Part shown: positions 8,929 to 18,213 of the stretch, in pieces | Numbering within the stretch: the stretch's first letter is position 1 | Layout: each line of letters opens with the position of its first letter | NCBI GenBank assembly: GCA_004335635.1 | Contig: QAXH01001138.1 | Span: forward strand, 1-19,461 | Direction of reading: 5' to 3' | Length of the DNA: 19,461 nucleotides | From: Chloromonas sp. AAM2 | Taxonomy: Eukaryota; Chlorophyta; Chlorophyceae; Chlamydomonadales; Chlamydomonadaceae | Notes under the pieces: generated by a model | Told to the model about the DNA's origin: nothing | The model's database searches: none | Seen by the model: the letters and a program-made list of their open reading frames with translations, nothing else | Made by a program: the position numbers and the translations under genes

Positions 8929-10968
8929 CTATGATAGGTTGAGGCGGCCTAGAGGAAACTGCATGGTCTGAGTCACATACATGTTTTGGCCGGGCAGGCC
9001 AGTGGCAGGGATGAGCTCATTCTGTGAATGGGAGCCTGAGTTGTGCTGTCCGCCAGCGCGGGGTGAAACCGCGGGGGCGGCGGCAGCAGCGGCCGCGGCA
9101 GCACGGATTGCGCGCGGTGCCTGCAGCGTGATGTGCAGTTGACGCCCCTCGGCTGTGCGTGAGCCGTGCAGCTGCTGCATAGCGCGCAGTGCGGATGCTT
9201 GATCCACGTAATTGACAAACCCAACACCCCTGCAAGAAGAAGAGTGGGGGAACTTTCAGGCATGATATGTCAGGGCAGGACGAGACGCAAACCATGGCAA
9301 CAATGAGGTAGCCACGCATGGGCAGCAAGCATCGTAAGCACAAGCCTGAGATTGGGCACATCCAGATGACATTCAAAACAGTTGGGAGTCTGCTACGGCA
9401 AGGCCTGCACTGGCGGCACAGCCTGCTTGAGTCACGCAAAGCAGCCATGCTGTTCAGCAGCAGTGTTGACATGTCATGTATCTTTGCATGATATGAAGCA
9501 CACTGTGGCCTGGAATTGCTTTGCGTTTCAAGATTCACAACTGGCACGTGTGGCCTGGGACAACTTGTCTGAGTACGTAGCATGGGACACTGTCCATGAC
9601 ACGAGGCATACTGTGGCCTGCGGCCCTCCTCAATACCCACCTGCACTTTCCAGTGGTTGGATCCGTCTTGACTTTGCAACTAAGGAGGGCTCCATGAGGG
9701 GCAAACTTCTGATAAAGGTACAGCTCGTCAGCATCTGCAGTGAGAGAAAAGGATATTTGATGGTTAAGGTTCGAGGTGAGTTGGCAGGCTTGCCTACCTA
9801 CCAAGCTCGCGTACTATGCACCAGTTAGTTGATCCAACCGCGAGCGTGGCCAGGAGTAAACAACCTCAGTTGCGCTTTATCCTATCATAGTATGATCTTG
9901 GGACAACTCAGTTACTTGGGGCAACTCAGTTACTGCACGATATCTGATGACCCTGTACTGACCAGGTGACAAATTCTTGACGTACAGGCTTGCCGAAGAG
10001 CCTGGGGGACCACCATTTTCAGTCGCCATCGCGCTCATCAGATTGGAGAGGGAGCCACTGCTTGCCATGTCGATAGGTGGTGTGTTGTTGAGCCCATGGA
10101 TCCCCAAAGAAGCAAAAGCATCGGCATCTGGTTCCGACACAAGCGGCTCAAGCTGGTTGGCCTGGCGCGGCTGGTGTGCCTGCCCATGCACTACGTTGAT
10201 ACTGGACATGTTGAGTGCAGCCATGTGGTTGTTGAGCAGCATGTTGCTGCTGGCAAGGTTGGTGCTCTGCTGCATGCTGCCAGGCTGCAGACGACTGTCT
10301 TGGTGGGCTGCAGCGCTAACCAGCTGACTCAGCAAGTGTTCAGCTGCACTTGGCTGCTGCTGGTCCTGCTGTGGATGTACACCTTGCTGCAGGGTCTGCG
10401 CAGATGTTGCATGGAGAGAGTTGCTGAGATGGTGCATGGGGGCACTGCTATACAGCGAAGGAGTGCTGAGGCTGTTCATGTCAAAGTAGGGCGTATCAAG
10501 GTAGCCTGCAATAGTTGTAAAGTTCTGCTGCCTGCTTTCATGGCCTAGCTGCGAGCTGTTGCCCCCCGTCATCCAAGCTAGCTCCTGGGCAGTGGGAGCC
10601 CTGGGCCAGCCAGGCTCGTTTCTGCACGAGCATGAGAAGCAGACGATCGCTCTACGTGAAAACCAAAGATTCGGGCGGGCGGACGGTAGCGGACAGGGCT
10701 GATTTCAGTGGCCAGGCCAAACACCGGCAAAGAGGCACAGAAAGCGATGCCGTGCAATGTGCGGCATAGAGATGTGAGAGGATGTGAGAGCATAGAGATG
10801 TGACGTTTACCTGGTGGATGGCGAGGGTTCTGGCATGCCTTGATGCGGTGGCGACCAAGCCAGGCCCCCGCCATTGAGTCCCGCTGCTAGCTTGCTGAAC
10901 TGAGGCGGAAACGATAACAGCTTCGTGCTGGTGACAGCTCCACCAAGTTGTGCTGCATCAGAAATCAT
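8929..10968 (-). CDS. RRM protein with low-complexity N-terminus (paralog 2, four exons)
   Basis: Spliced gene on the minus strand; exons are 10968(or 11131)-10811, 10621-9963, 9734-9641 and 9229-8929. Starting at the ATG at 10968 gives about 403 residues. Intron 1 (10810-10622, GTAAAC...GTGCAG, phase 2) joins PSPST-R to N-E-P-G and reads into A-Q-E-L-A-W-M, so the ATG at 10572 is probably internal. Intron 2 (9962-9735, GTCAGT...CTGCAG, phase 1) and intron 3 (9640-9230, GTGGGT...CTTGCAG, phase 2) lie exactly where they do in paralogs 1 and 3. The RRM covers about 265-345: RNP2 LYVKNL at 265-270, RNP1 RGVGFVNY at 304-311, ending near ITLQAPR. The N-terminal region is rich in Ser, Gln, Asn and His and shares I-H-G-L-N-N-T-P with paralog 1. 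An alanine run and a tail of about 50 residues follow the RRM. Exon 1 may extend to an acceptor (GATTGCAG) at 11132-11133; no ATG lies between there and 10968. Expected role: RNA binding; partners unknown. Confidence 0.87.
9487..9620. repeat. Repeated 26-nt motif inside intron 3 of gene 2
   Basis: A 26-nt motif at 9487-9512 recurs at 9595-9620 with four substitutions (core ACTGTGGCCTG). A third shorter core, GTGGCCTGG, lies at 9550-9558. The corresponding part of intron 3 in gene 3 also carries a copy (core GCTGTGGCCTG near 16088-16098). Confidence 0.75.
9534..9640 (-). other. Donor-proximal part of gene 2 intron 3, conserved with gene 3
   Basis: The first ~107 nt of intron 3, read on the minus strand, resemble gene 3's intron 3 (16118-16008). 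The block GTGGCCTGGGACAACTT (plus-strand sense) is identical in both, and its near edge lies exactly 74 nt from each donor. The rest of the two introns does not align by eye. This may reflect recent duplication, gene conversion or a constrained splicing element. Confidence 0.75.
10765..10803. repeat. Spaced 13-nt direct repeat in gene 2 intron 1
   Basis: CATAGAGATGTGA occurs at 10765-10777 and 10791-10803, separated by GAGGATGTGAGAG, itself a partial copy. On the transcript strand this gives pyrimidine-rich CACATCTCTATG units directly after the donor at 10810. Confidence 0.85.
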
Positions 10969-11527
10969 GTTTTGTGGAGCCAAGTCAGCACGGACACCTG
11001 GCGCTGGGCCGAACTGATGCGATATGTCGTAGTCGGTCACAAATTTGAGCGGCGCTTCACTGAAGCGTTGGCGTGGTCCGAGCCTTGGGGTTTCGGTTCT
11101 GCAAGCGCTCCCAGCTCGCAGCGTACAAAGGCTGCAATCGAAGTCAGAAATTCCAACTCGCTCTAGCACGTCCCAGGGGTCTGGGGCCAGGAGAGTTTAT
11201 GGGCAGTAGCCAGGCAGACAAAGCAGTTGCGTATGCACTGGGTTGCGATACGGAGGCTGGTGGTAATTGATGTTGTTAAGGTTCAGAAAGTGCAGTGCGA
11301 TGCAGATGTCGGGGAGCCATTTCAAACCGTTGGGGAACCGCTCCAACCGTATTCTGCTCTTTTTTGTAGCGCGGTGCGGAGGTTTATCATATGCCTCTCC
11401 TCAGCCCCCGACAACCCCAACTCACCTTAACTCGGGTAAGATGCAGCTTCACGCCTACTAGCCTCTGACCCTTTTGCTATTGCTACTGCACATGATGGGT
11501 CTGGTTGCTACAGTACTGTTTGTGCCC

Positions 11528-11593
11528 AAACCTCTGTGCCCACCTGGACAACATAACGTTAAGCTCGTGTGCAGTTCTGCAATGCCTGGCATG
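11528..11593. repeat. 66-bp direct repeat, copy B (5' side of gene 2)
   Basis: Partner of 8414-8479 in the same orientation, with five substitutions and no indel. It lies about 400-560 bp upstream of the first identified exon of gene 2. Confidence 0.9.
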
Positions 11594-12208
11594 GGAGACT
11601 ACGTAATGCAATGCGGGTCTCAGTAGGGCTTGGCCTGCCTCCCCATAGAGGCAGTGTTTGACCAGACTGGCTGTATCTAGGTGGCTGGTTCTACTGCGCA
11701 TCATTTTCTGATGGCTTTCCCGCTGCAGTCGTGAGCCGATCAGCCTCTCTGAACGAGGAGTCTCGAGTTCGAAATGCCTGGTGGTTGTCAGGGTTCAGCT
11801 ACACAGAGGGCACATGCAATCCATGTGGCAGGCCAGCTGTCCTGGTTGGCCCCAACAGATCGACCCAAAATCACTGTCTAGTCAAGCGCAAGACAATACA
11901 GAAACGGAGCCATCTTGAAGAGGTCTGCCCACCTGCTAGGTGAGCCCAAACTTGCGACTGCTCATACCTTCTGGTTGGCCCGAGGCTGCCATTGCTGTCA
12001 ATTGCGCCATCATTGGTCCGATTGCAGTTCATCCTCATTCGACAGATGGCTAGTCAACATTTCACAGGCGGAGTTGTATAGTGCCTGCCCCTGGGCCCCA
12101 CAAAAAACGCTCAGTTCGTTTTTGAACTCCATCAGAAGGCGCTCAAGAAGGGTGTTCACCAGAGTGACAACTAATATCCCCTGACATGGTGGAATGCCTC
12201 TTCGAAAT

Positions 12209-12247
12209 TTGTGGACTGGCTAATGGTCTAGCTCGCCTATCATGTAG
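12209..12247. repeat. 39-bp dispersed repeat, copy A
   Basis: Matches 13710-13748 in the same orientation at about 32 of 39 positions, with the shared core TGGTCTAGCTC and TTGTGGAC at the left. No extension was seen on either side. Confidence 0.6.
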
Positions 12248-13709
12248 GCTAACGGCCAATCAACAATTTTTCTTTATCGTGAAAGATGCACGCTTGTCAG
12301 CCTCATGTACCCATACTCAACCTAAGGATCTGATCTCACGCACAGGCCAGGGAGGTAGTGCTAGACGCTCGCTGCACTGTTTTACACGTGCAAAGTATGT
12401 TCTTCATCAAGTTATGAGGCGGTGTACCTTTGCAATCCAACCTCCAACCAACGTCCAACCTTGCCCATGTTGCCCACGTATTCGAGGCCCACCCAGCAAG
12501 GATACTGCTTATGTACAATGCCACGCTTTGGCAGAATGCTAGACACGTATTGTCATGTGAACGGGGCATGCATATGTACGTGTTGATAGCACCCTGTCTC
12601 TTCTCTCGCACGCGCATGCACATCAACACAAGGCCACGTGCGCAAGGGAACGCCAATGATGGTAGCAGAAAGGAGACTTGGATTAAGCGAACCTGGGAAA
12701 GCACACAAATGACTCCCTCTCAGTCAGTATACGTGTCTAACCTGATGCCAGTACACTGGAACTGCTATGTGCTGTGCTTTCTGCCCACATGGACCTGTCT
12801 TGTCCAAATGCAAAGGCAGAGTGCAACAACATGCATGCCTTGTCACCGAGTGCAGTGCGGCATAGTCAACCAGAGGGAGAGAAAAGGTGAGTCTTTTTCA
12901 GCCTTGTCATGGAAGCATAAAACTGAGCAACAGTATAACTGGAGCTGGGCACGCTAGATGCCAGGAAAGATCTGCTTGAGCATACCCATGTGCGGTCACA
13001 ATCCATCAACACAAAGATTATTATGACAGTCATGTGTCATAGCCGTCTGGGCGTCAACCAGTGCAAGGATGCAACCCAAAGGATGCAAGCTCGGTGTAAG
13101 GATGCAATCTCAGTTGTCATCTGAGTCATTAATAGATGCGAGTTGCAGCAATGAGAATGCCGATTCTGGCCAAGCGTCCCGTGCTGCATGTCAGTGGCTG
13201 GCATCAGTATGAAAGGCCCATGCGAACAGTGTGGTCACCTTCAGCAAGGAATTCATGTACGCTCTGCACCTGAGCGGTATACCACTTGTAAGATTGATGG
13301 AGGCCTTTCGAACTCCCAATAGCACAGCCAGGCAGCCACCTTCCGAACAACAAACGTAAGATGGCCACCATATAGCACTGAAATAAAGACATTCAGGCTT
13401 TCGTTTTCTTGATGTACCCTGCCACGCAACTTGACTGTCACGTGCAGGCAACAGGTATATGCTGTTAGCTGCACCCAAACATATCTTTAACGCATAAATG
13501 TAAACTTAGCAAATCTTGAAAGCACAAGGGGGCACTGGTCCGCTAAAAACGCCAAGAGCGAGCTTGGGCATCAAAAAACGGTCCTGATGAAGCATCCGTC
13601 TTGGTAAAAATAACCGATGTGACAGTGTGACATCTCTGATCCTCCTTTACTCATTTGCTAGTATCTGTTGAGCGACTAACAGCTGCTGACACGGGGCCTT
13701 CTCAACTTA

Positions 13710-13748
13710 TTGTGGACGAGCTAGTGGTCTAGCTCTCCCATCATGCAA
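13710..13748. repeat. 39-bp dispersed repeat, copy B
   Basis: Partner of 12209-12247, with seven substitutions and no indel. Confidence 0.6.
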
Positions 13749-13823
13749 GATGCAAAACAAAACCGAAAAACCGCCCATCCTGCCACTCGTTGCATCCTGC
13801 ACGTGACAGATGTCAGAATTTGA

Positions 13824-13877
13824 AATGCTTGCTTACCAGCCACACGGTTTAATGCTCGCCTACCAGCCACATGATAC
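13824..13877. repeat. 27-bp tandem duplication
   Basis: Two adjacent 27-nt units share AATGCT-GC-TACCAGCCACA with a few substitutions. As the unit is a multiple of three, the overlapping small frame shows a repeated M-L-A-Y-Q-P-H, but nothing else supports coding. Confidence 0.8.
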
Positions 13878-13991
13878 CATCAGGTACACCCGCGTCGACA
13901 CACGGACTAGCGCAACAAACTGTGTTTTTGATTATGTGGAAAAAGTTGCGGGTTTCCGCCCAGCACTGTGCTACATGGCCATGCGAATCAA

Positions 13992-14040
13992 CAGCTCAAA
14001 CACCCTCATTAGTTTATCAGCTCAAACACCCTCATTAGTT
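13992..14040. repeat. 26-bp period tandem duplication
   Basis: A 23-nt string (from CAGCTCAAACACC to CATTAGTT) occurs twice, at 13992-14014 and 14018-14040, without mismatch. Confidence 0.95.
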
Positions 14041-15566
14041 AAGGCGTGAACCTGTTCGGGTCTTCAGAGAAGTCCACCAGGTGGACAATCCATTCCATAG
14101 GGAAAAGCGGACACACTTATCATTCACCACATTCACAATGGGTATGCACAGAGGCACTCATGGTAGCTATCCAGCCTATAACTTCTGACGCCGCAGAAGC
14201 CATGCGCAATGCATGCTTGTTGAATGCTTGTAGAGCAATGGTGTCAGCACGACTTGCGCCCTCCCAGCTACTCGTGCCCTTTATACCCCACTCTCATCAC
14301 CACTGTCCATACATCCACCGTCTCCACAAATAGCAGAATCCAAAACACTGACTGACAGGGCCAGCAGCACCATTCATCGACGCCCGTCACCTCGCAACAC
14401 TGCCCGTTGTATGACAAACCAACAACACACGCGCACAGTTGTACGGTGTTAGATAGCTAGTAGACGCACATGCCCCATGCAGACTAACAAAACGCGTGCA
14501 TGGGCTACATGCAAGTGGCTAGTAGGATCTCATTTGCTGAGTGTATGTATTTCAGGTGGCCAAGTCAACCATAGCCGGTATCAACAAATGTTCAACCACT
14601 TTAAAGCAGTGCACGCTCCAGATTATGCTAGCTCAACATGCACATGCCAGACCAAACCATGAGGCATCAGATACACACTCAGTGCTCCGTGACAGCCACC
14701 TGTGTGATCTGGAGCCCAGTGCCAGAGAAAGCATCCCACAGCCGTGACATGGATGTACAGATGATGGGAAAGAACACTACTGGGGAAATCAAAGGCAAGA
14801 TGCTTCCGACCCCTTTAACCTTTCTCACTCAGTCACAAACCCGTGCAAAGCCCGCCCAGGGATGCACAAGAGGTGATAGCTGATGCCACTAAATCCCCAT
14901 GGTCTGAGCGAAAGACGCTTGATTTTGCACAGCCTACTTTGCAGCCAGAAAGGAAAACAATCGATGTCTTTGTATGTCCCTCTGCAAGCAGGCACAGCCT
15001 GCTGTTGTTAAGTCGAGGCGTAGTTCGGCCCAACGAATGCCCCGCGTCACAAACTTTGAATAGCCCAGATCTTGAAATACACGCTGCAGGCTGTTCTGGC
15101 AATGGCTTGTCATTGACAGTGCGCAAGCAAGCACACGCACTTGAGACTGACTGATCGATGCAGCCGACAGCAGGGTTGCGATCGCAGCTGCTCTATCATC
15201 TGTTCCTTGCAGCTGGTGGCCTGGCCTTCAATGCTCGTAGTTCCGCCGAGTTCTGTCGTAGGCAAGACGCACCTCAGGGACATACCTACCAGGCCAACCA
15301 CAGGACATGGGACACATGGCGCGCACTCATTTCCATACGCTGAGCTAGAACACAACCACGCACACTACAGGCAGTCGTCAACTTGTTCCTGGGCCATCAT
15401 GCGACGACTGCGTCGGCTGCGAGAATCTCTTCGTAAATACCTCTCAACATCTTAGCTTCGCGCCTCAGTGCATCGCCTTACGTCCCGCTCAGCTTATGCT
15501 TCTCGGATGTGGTTGCTTCTGATATGCTGACCAGGGGCTGCCGCATAATGGAATGTTGACTTACTC

Positions 15567-17289
15567 CTATGAAAGCGACTCAACCTTTGGCGCTGATTGA
15601 CTTGCGGCGGCAGCAGCGGCCCTCACAGCGCGGGGTGCCTGCAGCGTGATGTGCAGTTGACGCCCCTCGGCGGTGCGTGTGCCATGCAGTTGCTGCATAG
15701 CACGCACCGCAGACGCTTGGTCTGCGTAATTGACAAAACCAACGCCCCTGCAATAGCAAAGCGGGAAGCAGGTTTCGGCGGCAGCACCAAGCCAACAGTG
15801 CGCACACGTGCGTCGTAAAGAGACGAAGATGTCGCGGTGCTCTGCGAAATCGATCCGAGGCGACAGCAGCTGGCAAATGCACATTAGAAAGCATCGTACA
15901 AGGCCGCATGCGGCCATGTGCCGTTGCTGTTGCAGGGCACGAGTTGAGAGCGTGACTGTCAAAGACCGTTGTGCATTACCAGAGACAGAACTGTGCGCCA
16001 GGAAAGGTTCACAACTGACAGTTGTCCGTGGCCTGGGACAACTTGCATGGTGTGGGCTGTTTTCCATCATGGCATGACATGGGGCATGCTGTGGCCTGGG
16101 GCCCTCCTCAACACGCACCTGCACTTTCCAGTGGTTGGATCCGTCTTGACTTTGCAACTAAGTAGGGCTCCGTGAGGGGCGAACTTGTGGTAAAGGTACA
16201 GCTCGTCAGCATCTGCATGCACACACATGGCACGAGCACCTTCCTTGCACCCTCAACGGTGTTCTCGCTTGGTATCATCTGGCTGCATTCCTTTCTATCC
16301 ACCTTTGTTTCTGACCCAACCCACTCCTTCAAACCTGGTACTTCACCTAGTATTGCTCGATGGCCCTGATCACACGCCATGTGCTAGCAATCCTGCTTAC
16401 GGCAAGCATGTGCCGCCTGCTGATACTCACCTGCTGAAAGGTTCTTAACATAGAGGCTTGCCGAGTTGACTAAACTGTCACCCGTTGTTGTAGCCGGCAG
16501 GGTGTTGCAGGGGCTGCTGGCGTTACCAAGCTCAACAAAGGCCTCACTAGGCATGGTCATGCCCATAGATGATGACAACAGCTCGTTATCAGACTCAAAA
16601 AGCAGGGACAGAGACTCCAGAGAGTGCTGCGCATGCTGGTGTGCGTGCAGCTGGTTTGAAAAAAGTGGTTGTACTTGCAGCTGATGCGCTGGCAGGCTCA
16701 TCAACAGCTGCTGCGATTGCAATTGGTGTGACTGGCGATGCTGGTGATGCACCTGATGCAGCTGGGGCTGTTGAACCTGTGGCTGCATGCTTGAGCTGAG
16801 CCCTGACATGTGACCACTAAGTAGCACGGCGCTGCTCATACTGTTGGTGCCCATGTCGCCACTGGCAATACGAGTGTCCTGGCTGTTGGCTGAGCTTGCA
16901 ATATGTGACGAGTGAAGCTGCTGGTCTTGGTGCAGCTGCTGAAGCTGCTCGTGTTGCAGCTGCTGCAACTGTTCCTGTTGCAGCTGCTGCAACTGTTCCT
17001 GTTGCAGCTTTCGTCGCTGCAGGTGCAGCATCTGCTGTTGCAGCTGAGACTGCTGTTGTACTTGCTGTTCCAACTGTTCTTGCTTCAGCTGCTGCATCCG
17101 ATCTTGCAGCACGCCTTGCCGCAAGACGAAGGACTGAACTGCATGAGGAAAGCCAGGATGTTCCGTTGAACGATTGCCCGGCCCCTGGCGTGGAGGCGAG
17201 GTGTTGCGCCTGTACGGTTCGAGGTAGTCGAGGTAGTTTGAGGAATCTGCAACCCTCCTTCCTGAAGGACCCGCTCCTTGGTTTGCCAT
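15567..17289 (-). CDS. RRM protein with Q-rich coiled-coil N-terminus (paralog 3, three visible exons)
   Basis: Spliced gene on the minus strand; visible exons are 17338-16431, 16212-16119 and 15747-15567. From the ATG at 17289 it encodes about 377 residues. Residues about 60-130 are very Gln/Leu-rich with an 8-residue repeat (QEQLQQLQ and variants), likely helical or coiled coil. A second Q/H-rich stretch follows, then S-L-E-S-L, also found in paralog 1. The RRM spans about 279-360, with LYVKNL at 279-284 and RGVGFVNY at 318-325. Intron 2 (16430-16213, GTGAGT...CATGCAG) is phase 1 and intron 3 (16118-15748, GTGCGT...ATTGCAG) is phase 2, as in the paralogs. The protein stops only about 20 residues after ITLQAPR, losing most of the tail seen in the others. 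Codons before the ATG read EEPG...QELSQLAW and follow a phase-2 acceptor at 17340-17339, so translation probably begins in an upstream exon. Likely an RNA-binding protein; target unknown. Confidence 0.87.
16008..16118 (-). other. Donor-proximal part of gene 3 intron 3, conserved with gene 2
   Basis: Counterpart of 9534-9640. Conserved blocks include TTCACAACTG, GTGGCCTGGGACAACTT and CTGTGGCCTG followed by GGCCCTCCTCAA (plus-strand sense), with only small indels beyond the 74 nt nearest the donor. Confidence 0.75.
16930..17001 (-). repeat. 24-bp coding repeat in paralog 3 (QEQLQQLQ units)
   Basis: Two perfect 24-bp units at 16954-16977 and 16978-17001 and a diverged third at 16930-16953. Each encodes eight residues of the type QEQLQQLQ on the minus strand. 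The 24-nt period keeps the reading frame on expansion or contraction. The repeats form the core of the Gln/Leu-rich helical segment. Confidence 0.92.
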
Positions 17290-17339
17290 CCAAGCAAGTT
17301 GGCTGAGCTCTTGATCGCTGAGAGCACCTGGCTCTTCCC

Positions 17340-17947
17340 TGCGCGCATTTTAGGATTTAGGAAATCACGGTAGGCTTACTTGGACCTGGGGTGAAGGTAA
17401 GACGACCTTCAAATTCTGGATATGAAAGCGTAATGATGGGCAAATACATGCACGGCATGGTACAAAGTCAACTGGCATGGTTCAAAGTCAAACTGAGCCG
17501 AGCGCGTTCCGTGTTTCGTTGATGCGCTGGAAAACTAGAGACGCGATGCCGATTTCTGACATTGGGCTGGATCAACACTTAAGCCTATGGCAAGGCATGA
17601 ATGAGTAGATGGTCATGCAGGGGATGGGCGTGCCGGCCGCACCTATTGTTCCTCATGCATACGCCGGCTGCGCAGCTGGTTCACCCGTTACTGCATCCTG
17701 TGCGATGGTGAACCAGGGCCAAGAGCTCCACCAAACAATAGTTGTTATCAGGCGCCGCACTCAGCCCCCCGGCAAACAAGCAGAGAGCGTACACGCTCAC
17801 GTTCAGAAGCCATCCAGGTGAAGACGTGGATCCGACCCTGTCAGGATGGCTGTTCGAACGAGAGGAGTCACCATGGACCTTTGGCGTAATCGCAACCGTC
17901 AACAGAACAAGCCCGCAGAAACGTGTAATGTCAACTAACCAAGGCAC
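17340..17947. other. Upstream region or candidate first intron of gene 3
   Basis: Read on the minus strand, it ends in an acceptor GCGCGCAG (17340-17339) preceded by CTAAATCCTAAAATG, which could serve as a branch region. A nearby strong donor, CCAA|GTAAGC (17376-17371), would leave an intron of under 40 nt, and its phase-2 frame hits a stop 10 codons upstream, so it is unlikely to be used. No other gene was recognised here; a plus-strand frame at 17742-18089 has no known domain. Confidence 0.4.
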
Positions 17948-18213
17948 CTTGATTGTGCTTGATGACGTTCAAGCTTCTGATTCAAGACATAGTCATTCAG
18001 CTGCCGTAAAGACTGCTGTAGAGACTGATTTTGCTGTACAGACTGATGTAGAGACTGCTGCAGCAATTGCTTATGTTCTGTTGCTGTAGCAACTGCTTCT
18101 GTTGATGTACAGACTGCCTTTCTGCCTCTTTTGCTGCCTCCCTTGCTGCCTCGCTTGCTGCCTCCCCTGCCTCCTGAATACCTGGGTTCATACACTGCGG
18201 GAAGTGCACACAT
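17948..18213 (-). CDS. Possible 5' exon of paralog 3 (basic Gly/Ser/Lys plus Gln-rich)
   Basis: An open frame from an ATG at 18213 runs 88 codons and reaches a possible donor (CAATCAAG|GTGCCT) in phase 2. That phase fits the acceptor at 17340-17339, so joining the two would continue into E-E-P-G. The sequence first shows a basic glycine-rich repeat (SKRGSKGGSKRGRK), then glutamine-rich repeats (LLQQSLHQSVQQNQSLQQ). Both would suit an RNA-binding protein with a low-complexity N-terminus. The donor is weak, the intron would be about 609 nt (longer than the others here), and a second minus-strand frame over the first half is also open and encodes an EAAxEAA-type helix. If not spliced, the frame ends at a TAG at 17937-17935. 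It could equally be a separate gene remnant or a degenerate repeat without coding function. Confidence 0.28.

Larger units (their letters stand above)
11200..15566. other. 4.4 kb stretch between genes 2 and 3
   Basis: Should contain the gene 2 promoter and any further 5' exon (an acceptor-like TTCGATTGCAG precedes 11131), and the 3' end of gene 3. Small open frames occur on both strands without recognisable products. It carries several short duplications (12209/13710, 13824-13877, 13992-14040) and three GGATGCAA units around 13065-13107. No RNA gene or transposon protein was recognised. Confidence 0.55.

Noticed and set aside
9017..9679. 220-codon minus-strand open frame, with a similar start in a 196-codon frame at 15567-16157
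   Set aside because: Both begin in exon 3 of genes 2 and 3 and read through intron 3. Their similarity reflects conserved exon and intron DNA. The first is in the wrong frame for the RRM; the second re-enters the true exon 4 frame but lacks RNP2.
9382..9828. 148-codon plus-strand open frame
   Set aside because: Antisense to exon 3 and introns 2 and 3 of gene 2; no domain of its own.
11760..11790. GTTCGAAAT as a tRNA B box
   Set aside because: No matching A box, acceptor stem or anticodon arm at the right distance; no tRNA found on either strand.
17371..17376. Donor CCAA|GTAAGC as the 5' end of gene 3 intron 1
   Set aside because: It would give an intron of under 40 nt, and the phase-2 frame meets a stop 10 codons upstream, so it cannot carry a long coding exon.
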